A stretch of DNA of 53,222 nt from an uncultured Bacteroides sp. (GTDB lineage: Bacteria; Bacteroidota; Bacteroidia; Bacteroidales; Bacteroidaceae), in NCBI GenBank assembly GCA_900555635.1, contig USLU01000033.1, positions 1 through 53,222 of the forward strand, written 5' to 3'. A program made the translations under genes and the position numbers. Numbering within the stretch: the first letter of the stretch is position 1; each line of letters begins with the position of its first letter. The notes under the pieces are model-generated. The model saw nothing but the letters and a program-made list of their open reading frames with translations, made no database searches and had not been told where the DNA came from. This document shows positions 27,243 through 35,118 of this stretch, piece after piece.

Positions 27243-28817
27243 ATGAAATATACATGTATAATTATATGCTTACTTGTAGGCTTATCCTCTTGTGGTGATA
27301 GCTTCTTAGAAAAATTACCTCAAGGAAACTATGTAGAAGAAACGTTCTATGTCTCGGATGATGCATTGCTAGCAGCAACCGCCGTGTTGTACAACAAACC
27401 TTGGTTCGAATACAATGGAGAACCTACGCTGGGAATAAGTCAGCTATGTAATGATTGTTTTGCACCATGGGGCGATCCTCAATACAACACATTCCAAGTA
27501 ACGGGTCTGGATAATAAGCTGGCTAATGCGTGGAAGTCTTTTTACTCAGTCATCACAATGGCAAATTCTATTATCAGTGCATGCAATGAAAAAGCATCTG
27601 CTGACTGTACGGAGGTAGGAATCAAACGAGCCATTGCCGAATCTCGCTTAATGAGAGCTACTGCTTATTTTTATGCGCTTCGCTTGTGGGGACCGGTTAT
27701 ATTGTTTGAGGATAATAAAGAAATAGTAACCAACCCTGTACGGCATCGTAACAAGGAAGAAGATGTTTTTCAATTTATCATAAATGACCTGAGTTATGCG
27801 GCTACGAACCTGCCCGAATCGTGGACAAAAGGACGAGCTACATGCTGGGCAGCCAAAGCTCAGTTGGCTAAGGCTTATTTAGCTCGTTCTGGATGGAATG
27901 GTGGCTTACGTAATCAGGAAGATTTGGAGAAATGCAAAGAACTCTGTTATGAAATCTGCACAAAAAGTGGATTGAATTTATTAACTAATTACGAAGATCT
28001 GTTCAAATATAAGTTCAATAATAATGAGGAGTCATTATTTGCTATGCAATGGGTACCTCTTGGCGAATGGGGTACTCAGAACGCGCTGTACTCTGCTCTT
28101 ACAATCTCTGATATTTCGGGTGGTGTAGGAGCGTGGGGGTCTCCTTTCCCTTCGATTGAAATGCTTGAGCTGTATGAGCAAACGGATACCATCCGCCGCA
28201 ATGCCACCTTCATGACGCAAAATACATATTATCCATATTTATGCATAGCAGATGGCGGTTATACATATACAAATACTTCTACAAACATTAAAAAGGGAGC
28301 AGTAGGCGGACCGGATGATGATAATGATGGATACGTGGCACCAATGAGTTCTCCATTGAATACCTACATTATTCGTTTAGCGGATGTTTATTTAACATAT
28401 GCAGAGGCTTGTTTAGGAAATAATGATGTATTGGAATCTGGTCCTGGTTTGGAATACTTCAACAAAGTGAGAGAAAGAGCCCAAATAGCGAATAAAAGCT
28501 CCATCACATTCGATGATATAATGAAAGAAAGGCGCATAGAATTCTGTATGGAATACTGCAACTGGTATGATATGGTGAATTGGTATAAATGGAAGCCTGC
28601 AAAAATGCTGAATCTTCTTAGTAATCAACAACGTGGTACGCGCGTGGATAAAACAACAAAAGATGAAAATAGTGTTTTGCACTTTGAAGGATATCTTTAC
28701 CCTACGACTGAAGTCCAAGTAACTGCCGACAAAATATTCTTGCCTTATCCCGAGAATGATGTTATTCAGAACCCTCTTTTGAAGGAGGAACCGGTAGCTT
28801 ATGAATTTAAGGAATAA
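27243..28817 (+). CDS. SusD-like surface glycan-binding lipoprotein (HTCS1 PUL)
   Basis: 524 residues. Lipidation at Cys17 (VGLSSC) is followed by GDSFLEKLPQG, the standard SusD opening. Typical stretches are AIAESRLMRATAYFYALRLWGPVILF, YAEACLGNNDV and IMKERRIEFCMEYCNWYDMVNWYKW. It would form the lid of the SusC pore encoded 10 bp upstream. Trp-rich segments (LPESWTKGRATCWAAK; MQWVPLGEWGTQ) could contribute to the glycan platform. The ligand is inferred from the adjacent endo-glucanase only. Confidence 0.93.
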   Translation: MKYTCIIICLLVGLSSCGDSFLEKLPQGNYVEETFYVSDDALLAATAVLYNKPWFEYNGEPTLGISQLCNDCFAPWGDPQYNTFQVTGLDNKLANAWKSFYSVITMANSIISACNEKASADCTEVGIKRAIAESRLMRATAYFYALRLWGPVILFEDNKEIVTNPVRHRNKEEDVFQFIINDLSYAATNLPESWTKGRATCWAAKAQLAKAYLARSGWNGGLRNQEDLEKCKELCYEICTKSGLNLLTNYEDLFKYKFNNNEESLFAMQWVPLGEWGTQNALYSALTISDISGGVGAWGSPFPSIEMLELYEQTDTIRRNATFMTQNTYYPYLCIADGGYTYTNTSTNIKKGAVGGPDDDNDGYVAPMSSPLNTYIIRLADVYLTYAEACLGNNDVLESGPGLEYFNKVRERAQIANKSSITFDDIMKERRIEFCMEYCNWYDMVNWYKWKPAKMLNLLSNQQRGTRVDKTTKDENSVLHFEGYLYPTTEVQVTADKIFLPYPENDVIQNPLLKEEPVAYEFKE

Positions 28818-28826
28818 AACACTAAA

Positions 28827-30314
28827 ATGAAGATTATGAAAAGGAATATGAATTTTAAATTAATGATAATCTGTTTCTTGTGCACACTGTTTGTGGTTGC
28901 ATGTAATTCGGATGATGATGACAGAATACCTGTTATTACCGGTGTTCGTTCTGTGGATGCCGCTAAGGCTGATAGTTTGTTTACTGATGGCGAGAGATGG
29001 CAATTAATCGTATTGGTTGGAAAAAACTTGGATGGCGCAAAGGAAATCTATATCAATGATCAAAAAATCTCTTTTAATTCTACTTATGTAACTTCTACGC
29101 ATGTTATTCTTTCGATTCCGGAAAAATTAGTGCTCGTTGGAGAAGACCCTTCGTTGTCTGCCGAAATCAGACTTGTAACAGAACGTGGTATTGCAACCTT
29201 TGCGTTTCATGTAAATTGTCCCAGTCCATCCGTCATATCTTATACAGCGGAATGGGACGGCAATAACCCTATTTTGCCTGGACAGGAAATCAAGATTAAA
29301 GGTGAAAATCTTTACGAAATCCAACATATCTCACTTTCTAATGTCAACCCTCTGGAGAGGGATGAAAATGGAAATTTGATTGTTCCATCTATTCCGGTTG
29401 AAAGTTATGAAATAACCAATTATCAGGTAGATGACACCCATAAGATGATTACGGCAAAGATGCCAGAAATTATTTTAGAACGTGGTTATCTGGTTATTGA
29501 GTGTTATTCCGGTACTGCTGTGCTTGCTTTCCGCTCAACAAAGGGGCATAACCCCGAAATTTTGGAAATTACTTCCGATATGCCTATATTGGGTGAACCT
29601 TGCACGTTGTTTGGAAATTATTTTAATGACTTGGTTTCTATCATAATTGGAAGCAATGAAATAGTCGTTCCGGCTAAAGACATGAAGGTAAATGAAACAA
29701 ACGATCAGTTAACATTCACATTACCCAAATTGCCTATTAAAGGAGAACGATTGATTCTTGTAACAGAAGAGGGACGTGATACCATTCCGTTTTATCAGAT
29801 ATCAAAAGTAATAGTTGATTTTGATAATTATGGAAAGTTCCATTGGGGTACGAATCAAGTGTCAAATGAGTCGGCTCTACATGGACCTGCGAATCATTCA
29901 GGAGTATACTATGGAATTGAAGGAACTACTGGAATTGGTGTAGGCTGGTGGGGACCGATGTATTTAGGAGAAGGTCATGTTCCTGATGTGCCTGATGGAA
30001 CCTTAATTGAGAATATGGAGTTTCGCTACGAATGCTATATGAAATATCCATATATTGATGGCATGAATTGTTGGTTTAATCTTCTTGCTGATCATCTATA
30101 TCCATTCTCTGGATATAAGGATCGATTAACCGGAAATTGTGAGGTTGATAAATGGATGTCTTGTTCAATTCCATTGAGTAACTTTACATCGGCAACAACT
30201 TACGGTGAAGTGAAGTCTATGTTGAACTTTGTTTATATGCACATGTGTAACGAAATCAATGCTCAGCCAATAGGTGCATATTTCGACAATTTCCGTGTGT
30301 ATGTAAAGCAGTAA
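28827..30314 (+). CDS. IPT/TIG-domain surface glycan-binding lipoprotein (SGBP-B-like)
   Basis: 495 residues. A long N-terminus ends in a lipobox at Cys26 (LFVVAC) followed by NSDDDD, a surface-export-like acidic stretch. The start could also be one of the internal Mets at 4 or 8. Tandem immunoglobulin-like IPT/TIG repeats occupy about 38-325 (VLVGKNLDGAKEIYIND; IKGENLYEIQHISLS; TLFGNYFNDLVSIIIGS). The C-terminal domain (about 330-495) is Trp/Tyr-rich and starts VDFDNYGKFHWG and ends FDNFRVYV. This order matches SGBP-B of Bacteroides xyloglucan loci, where the terminal domain holds polysaccharide at the surface. It lies between SusD (9 bp) and a GH5 gene (17 bp). No catalytic residues are expected. 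Confidence 0.82.
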   Translation: MKIMKRNMNFKLMIICFLCTLFVVACNSDDDDRIPVITGVRSVDAAKADSLFTDGERWQLIVLVGKNLDGAKEIYINDQKISFNSTYVTSTHVILSIPEKLVLVGEDPSLSAEIRLVTERGIATFAFHVNCPSPSVISYTAEWDGNNPILPGQEIKIKGENLYEIQHISLSNVNPLERDENGNLIVPSIPVESYEITNYQVDDTHKMITAKMPEIILERGYLVIECYSGTAVLAFRSTKGHNPEILEITSDMPILGEPCTLFGNYFNDLVSIIIGSNEIVVPAKDMKVNETNDQLTFTLPKLPIKGERLILVTEEGRDTIPFYQISKVIVDFDNYGKFHWGTNQVSNESALHGPANHSGVYYGIEGTTGIGVGWWGPMYLGEGHVPDVPDGTLIENMEFRYECYMKYPYIDGMNCWFNLLADHLYPFSGYKDRLTGNCEVDKWMSCSIPLSNFTSATTYGEVKSMLNFVYMHMCNEINAQPIGAYFDNFRVYVKQ

Positions 30315-30331
30315 AACTTTAAAATCAAAAC

Positions 30332-31858
30332 ATGAAACATATTAAGTTTATCGTGGCGCTTGTTTACACCCTATTAGTTACACTGAGTGCATGCTCAGAT
30401 AAGGATAAAGGTGATTCTTATGAAACTAATTTTGTTCTTGAAAAAGAATCGTTGCATTTCATGCAACAAGCCAATGAAAATTCTTTTCGGGTTAAAAGTT
30501 CCTATTTCCCAGAAGTATCCTGTGATCAGGATTGGGTAGATTTGAAAATTTCCGCCTTAACGGCAACGATTTATCAACTTGTTGTCAATGTGAAGAACAA
30601 TAGCTCCGGGAATGATCGAACAGCAACTATAACGGTTAAATCAAGAGGTGAGTCGAAAGAATGTATCATTGAACAATCTGCTATTCAAGGTCGCTCTGCT
30701 TACGAGGTAGCCGAATGGTTGGGAATGGGATGGAACCCTGGAAATCAAATGGATGCTTATAAGAATGGTGTGGCCGATGAAATCTGTGATGGAGGCGTTT
30801 ATCTCACTCAATTACTTTTTGATAAGGTGAAAGCAGCGGGATTTACATCAGTTCGCCTTCCGGTAACTTCATTTGGCCATATTGGTGACGCTCCAGATTA
30901 TAAAATAGATGATAGGTTGGAGCGCGTAGCCGAAATTGTAGGTTATGCCGAGAATGCAGGTTTAAATATCATAATCAACATTCATCATGATGGCTCGGGA
31001 GGTTATGGCTATTGGCTCGATTTTAAAGGTGCTGCAAATAGTGTTACTAAGAATGCTGAAGTTGTAGATCAGTTTACTAAAGTTTGGACGCAGATTGCTG
31101 AGCGCTTTGTTGACACTGGCGATTTCTTAATTTTCGAGTCAATGAACGAAATTCATGACGGCGACTGGGGTTGGGGGGCTAACCTCACCGACAACGGGCA
31201 TCAATACCGCCTTGTCAATGAATGGAATCAAGCTTTTGTCGACGCTGTGCGTGCAACAGGTGGTAAAAATAGGACTCGTTACTTGGGTATACCGGGAATG
31301 TGTGGCGGTTGGGAATTGATCGATCACATGGTACTTCCCAAAGATCCTACCGTAGGACGTTTGCTTGTGTCTGTTCACTGCTATGAACCGGGAGATTTTA
31401 CTTCGGAATATATAGATGGAGATGGTAATCTATCTTATTATACCGAATGGGGGCATACTGCCTCCGAAGATAAAAGATCTCCAAATGGAAGAAATGAGGA
31501 AGATCTGAATGACATCTTCCGAGGATTGAAAGAGAAATTTATAGATAATAATATTCCTGTCTATATTGGTGAGTATACTTGTACCAATCGTGCAACTGAA
31601 AGAGAAGAGGCATTTCGGCGGTATTACTTGGAATATTTCTGTAAGTCGGCCCATGATAACGGCCTGTCTACTTTCTTCTGGGATAATAGCGGGAAAGGAA
31701 CTGGCTTAGGACAAGGTGCTATTTTTGACCGTGCAACAGGCGAATTTGTTCGGGAAAACAAATTGGCTGTTGAAGGTATGCGACGTGCTGTTTTTGATAA
31801 TGATTCTCAATATACTTTACAGAGCATCTATGAAAGAGCTCCCGAAAAGGTAGAATAA
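30332..31858 (+). CDS. BACON-GH5 endo-beta-glucanase, probable xyloglucanase (copy 1)
   Basis: 508-residue lipoprotein (Cys21 in TLSAC). A BACON domain (about 32-115; SCDQDWVDLKI, DRTATITVKSRG) holds the catalytic domain away from the membrane. The GH5 barrel (about 125-490) opens with GMGWNPGNQMDA, has the acid/base Glu E273 in FESMNEIHD and the nucleophile E414 in YIGEYTC, and the His pair in NIHHDGSGG. The layout equals the BACON-GH5_4 surface xyloglucanase of B. ovatus (BoGH5A). GH5_4 also includes mixed-linkage glucanases, so xyloglucan is an inference from the GH31, GH2, GH29 and GH43 neighbours. It would cut the polymer at the cell surface for SusCD import. A paralogue lies at 38852-40372. 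Confidence 0.9.
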   Translation: MKHIKFIVALVYTLLVTLSACSDKDKGDSYETNFVLEKESLHFMQQANENSFRVKSSYFPEVSCDQDWVDLKISALTATIYQLVVNVKNNSSGNDRTATITVKSRGESKECIIEQSAIQGRSAYEVAEWLGMGWNPGNQMDAYKNGVADEICDGGVYLTQLLFDKVKAAGFTSVRLPVTSFGHIGDAPDYKIDDRLERVAEIVGYAENAGLNIIINIHHDGSGGYGYWLDFKGAANSVTKNAEVVDQFTKVWTQIAERFVDTGDFLIFESMNEIHDGDWGWGANLTDNGHQYRLVNEWNQAFVDAVRATGGKNRTRYLGIPGMCGGWELIDHMVLPKDPTVGRLLVSVHCYEPGDFTSEYIDGDGNLSYYTEWGHTASEDKRSPNGRNEEDLNDIFRGLKEKFIDNNIPVYIGEYTCTNRATEREEAFRRYYLEYFCKSAHDNGLSTFFWDNSGKGTGLGQGAIFDRATGEFVRENKLAVEGMRRAVFDNDSQYTLQSIYERAPEKVE

Positions 31859-31972
31859 TTATTATTTGTGTTTTAATTATCTTAAATCTGCAGGGAAAAG
31901 GTGTTTTATGGACAAACACTGAATAGCCTGTGGATTTAAAATAACTATACTGAACTTCATAAATTATGTAAC

Positions 31973-33484
31973 ATGAATAAAATTGTGATTATTGTTTTTT
32001 TATCTCTTCTTTGTGTTGGGATTCCAAGTAAGGCTGTCGAGCGAGTAAATGATGGATCGGTTGGTAGATACCAAGACACACCAAAATTGAATACTGCCAA
32101 TGCAAATCCATTATTGGATTTTGTTTATTGTGCAGACCCTACAGCCATTGTACACGATGGTCGTGTGTATGTGTATGGTTCGAACGATCAACAACAATGT
32201 GATTCTGTGGGAATTGAAGTGAAAGATAACTCTTATGAATATATACACTCACTTGTTATGATCTCTTCCGATGATATGGTTAACTGGACTTATCATGGCG
32301 CAATTGATGTGGAAAAGGCTGCGCCCTGGACAGGCAAGAAAGGCGTGTCTTGGGCACCTTCTATCGTATCGCGTTTGGAAGCCGACGGTAAAACTCATTT
32401 TTATCTTTATTATGCTCATGGGGGTGGCGGTGTAGCTATGCTTACTTCCACGTCACCAGTTGGACCCTGGACAGATCCTTTGGGACGTGATATCGTATAT
32501 TTCGGTATGTCGGGATTGGAGGATTGTCCTGCCCCCTTTGACCCCGGAGTTGTTATTGATGAACATGGGCAAGGGTGGCTTTCGTTCGGCGGAGGTACCG
32601 CGCCTCATGGCACAGACTATATGCCGGGCAGTGCCCGTGTTGTACGTTTAGGAGATGATATGAAGAGCGTTGTAGGTGATATTGTCGAAATTCCCGCTCC
32701 TTATTTTTTCGAAGCCAGTGAACTAAACTACATCAACGACACTTACATCTATTCTTATAGCACTAACTGGATCGAACGCAATGAGTGGCCGTATTCTACC
32801 ATAGAAAAACCTACAACTTGTTGCATAGGTTATATGACCAGCAAAACTCCTTTAATCAAGGACAGTTGGGAATATCGCGGTAATATACTCAAAAATTCAG
32901 GCGAATATGATGGAATGTCTTGGGCCAACAATCACACCCATTTTCTTAAGTTCAAGGATAGTTATTATATGTTTTATCACAATAGGATATTAGAAGAAGC
33001 ACGAGGCATAAAACCTGGCTTTCGCAGTATATGCGTTGACAAAATTGATTTAGATGAGGCCAACGCAACCATATCGCTTGGAACAATGACACGCAAAGGT
33101 CCTGTTCAAATTAAGAAAGTGAACCCATTCGAGTGGCAAAGTGCCGCTACCACTGCGGCTACGTATGGCATAAAGTATATCGAAGGAGCCGAACTGGGAA
33201 AGATGATTCTTCGGGCTGATGGTAATGGACAATGCTTTGAAGTGCGAGGGGTGGACTGTGCTAACTCTTCAAAGACGGTGGAGTTTAGAGTGAAAGGTAA
33301 AGGTGAAATAACCATTCGGAAAAATGGAATGGATGGAGAAGTCGTGGCAACAGTTCGCTTTGAATCAAATGATTGGGAAGTGGTTTCAACATATTTACTA
33401 TCTACTCTGAATGGTGTTCAAAATCTCAATTTCGTATTCGGAAAGGGAGAACTATTGTTGGATGAGTGGAAATTCTCAAAATAA
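31973..33484 (+). CDS. GH43 with CBM6-like C-terminal domain
   Basis: 503 residues with a signal peptide (ending near SKAVE). The GH43 propeller has base D55 in YCADPTAIVHDGRVYVYG, D190 in FDPGVVIDEHG and the acid Glu in FEASELNYIND (E247 by analogy; E250 is the alternative). A C-terminal beta-sandwich (about 385-503; GAELGKMILRADGNGQCFEVRGVD, ending LDEWKFSK) resembles CBM6/CBM36. Members with this layout are mostly alpha-L-arabinofuranosidases. In a xyloglucan setting it could remove arabinofuranosyl caps as found in Solanaceae xyloglucan; arabinoxylan side chains are the alternative. It follows the GH5 gene by 114 bp, probably in the same operon. Confidence 0.85.
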   Translation: MNKIVIIVFLSLLCVGIPSKAVERVNDGSVGRYQDTPKLNTANANPLLDFVYCADPTAIVHDGRVYVYGSNDQQQCDSVGIEVKDNSYEYIHSLVMISSDDMVNWTYHGAIDVEKAAPWTGKKGVSWAPSIVSRLEADGKTHFYLYYAHGGGGVAMLTSTSPVGPWTDPLGRDIVYFGMSGLEDCPAPFDPGVVIDEHGQGWLSFGGGTAPHGTDYMPGSARVVRLGDDMKSVVGDIVEIPAPYFFEASELNYINDTYIYSYSTNWIERNEWPYSTIEKPTTCCIGYMTSKTPLIKDSWEYRGNILKNSGEYDGMSWANNHTHFLKFKDSYYMFYHNRILEEARGIKPGFRSICVDKIDLDEANATISLGTMTRKGPVQIKKVNPFEWQSAATTAATYGIKYIEGAELGKMILRADGNGQCFEVRGVDCANSSKTVEFRVKGKGEITIRKNGMDGEVVATVRFESNDWEVVSTYLLSTLNGVQNLNFVFGKGELLLDEWKFSK

Positions 33485-33510
33485 GTAAGAAAGGAATATT
33501 TTCTGTGGAA

Positions 33511-33596
33511 TTACACTTGTACTAGTGAAAGGTCACACTCCTACAAGTGTAAGCCTACGCTCCTACAAGTGTAAACCAACGCTAGTAGGAGTGTAA
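33511..33596. repeat. Cluster of short inverted repeats
   Basis: TTACACTTGTA (33511-33521) is inverted at 33542-33552 (TACAAGTGTAA) and again within TCCTACAAGTGTAA at 33561-33574. CACTCCTAC (33536-33544) is inverted as GTAGGAGTG at 33585-33593. The units are spaced about 20 nt apart and can fold into alternative hairpins between two GH43 genes of one operon, so they might act as a processing or attenuation site. Confidence 0.7.
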
Positions 33597-33727
33597 AAGT
33601 TAGTAATTATGGAAGAGAAAATAAGAAACTCAAGGAGGATTTACAGGCGTTTATTTGGGGCTATTTGCGGTTTCCCAGAAAAGAACAAAGGCTTATGCCA
33701 ATTTCACAAATTTAATTATAATCCGAG

Positions 33728-35095
33728 ATGATGAATAAAAGAAAATTAAGTATTGCTCTAATCCTTGTTGTCATAGGGGTCAACATTGGAAATGCTCAAA
33801 ATCCAATCGTGCAAACCAATTTTACGCCAGACCCGGCTCCGATGGTGTACAACGATAGAGTATATGTTTATACGGGGCAAGATGAAGATGGTGCTACCGG
33901 AAGATTTGTAATGAATAACTGGAGGGTTTACTCTTCATTAGATATTGTGAATTGGACAGACCATGGTTCACCTCTTTCATACAAAACATTCAACTGGGCT
34001 ACAGGCGATGCTTGGGCAGCGCATTGCATACATCGCAATGGGAAATTTTATTGGTATGTAACGGTTAGTGATAAAAACACACATGCCGCAGCTGTTGGTG
34101 TGGCAGTTTCTGATACTCCCACAGGGCCTTTTGAAGATGCTTTGGGGAAACCGCTCATTGGCAAAACTTTTGGGGAGATAGACCCGTCTGTATTCATCGA
34201 TGATGACGGAAAAGCTTATTTATACTGGGGGAATCCCGAACTTTGGTATGTAGAATTAAATGAGGATATGATTTCGTATAAAGGAGAGTTGCATAAGGTT
34301 GAACTAACAAAAGAAGGATTTGGAGCAAATCATCCGAGTAGATTTACCTCTTACGAGGAAGGATCATGGCTGTATAAACGAAATATGTTATACTACCTGA
34401 TCTATGCAGCGGGAGGAGTTCCTGAAAATATCTCTTATTCCACCAGTTACACCCCTATAGGACCCTGGACTTATCGTGGAGTTATTATGCCGGTACAAGG
34501 AAATAGTTTCACTATACACCCAGGGATAATAGATTTTAAGGGAAATCATTACTTCTTTTATCATAACGGAGATTTGCCCGGAGGTGGAGGATTTATGCGT
34601 TCAACATGTGTTGAACAATTTAATTTCAATCCCGATGGAAGTATTCCGGAAATCAATATGACAAAAGAAGGAGTAAGGGCAGTTGGTAACCTGAATCCAT
34701 ATTGTAGGGTAGAGGCTGAAACCATTGCATGGTCTGAAGGTGTGAAAGCAAATGAAAATGAGACAACAGGTGTATATGTAACTTCTATTCATAACGGTGA
34801 CTATATAAAAGTTAGGAATATTGATTTTGGTGCAGAATCTCCAACACTATTTACCGCTAGCGTTGCAGGGAAAACAAAAAGAGCTAGTATAGAATTACGG
34901 CTTGATAGTATGGATGGACCAATATTAGGGACATTAAATCTGTCGGCTACAGGTGGGTGGAATAAATGGAAAACAGAAAGTACAAAAGTAGGTCGAGTTA
35001 TAGGAGTACATGATTTATTTCTCATTTTCAGAGGAAATACAGATGAGGAACTTTTGAATTTTGACTATTGGACATTTTCGCAAGACAATAAATAA
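33728..35095 (+). CDS. GH43 with CBM6, arabinofuranohydrolase-like
   Basis: 455 residues with a signal peptide (ending GNAQ). GH43 acids: base D35 in TPDPAPMVYNDRVYVYTG, D152 in IDPSVFIDDDGKAYLYWG and acid E211 in YEEGSWLYKRNMLYYL. A C-terminal CBM6-like domain (about 325-455) starts YCRVEAETIAWSEGVK, and its motifs VTSIHNGDYIKVRNIDFG and ASIELRLDSMDGPILGTL are typical. This combination is the arabinoxylan arabinofuranohydrolase / arabinofuranosidase type. It lies 243 bp after the previous GH43, the gap holding short inverted repeats, and 23 bp before the GH43-DUF1593 gene. An ATG one codon downstream is an equally good start. Confidence 0.88.
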   Translation: MMNKRKLSIALILVVIGVNIGNAQNPIVQTNFTPDPAPMVYNDRVYVYTGQDEDGATGRFVMNNWRVYSSLDIVNWTDHGSPLSYKTFNWATGDAWAAHCIHRNGKFYWYVTVSDKNTHAAAVGVAVSDTPTGPFEDALGKPLIGKTFGEIDPSVFIDDDGKAYLYWGNPELWYVELNEDMISYKGELHKVELTKEGFGANHPSRFTSYEEGSWLYKRNMLYYLIYAAGGVPENISYSTSYTPIGPWTYRGVIMPVQGNSFTIHPGIIDFKGNHYFFYHNGDLPGGGGFMRSTCVEQFNFNPDGSIPEINMTKEGVRAVGNLNPYCRVEAETIAWSEGVKANENETTGVYVTSIHNGDYIKVRNIDFGAESPTLFTASVAGKTKRASIELRLDSMDGPILGTLNLSATGGWNKWKTESTKVGRVIGVHDLFLIFRGNTDEELLNFDYWTFSQDNK

Positions 35096-35118
35096 TAAAC
35101 AAATAAAGTAATAATAAA

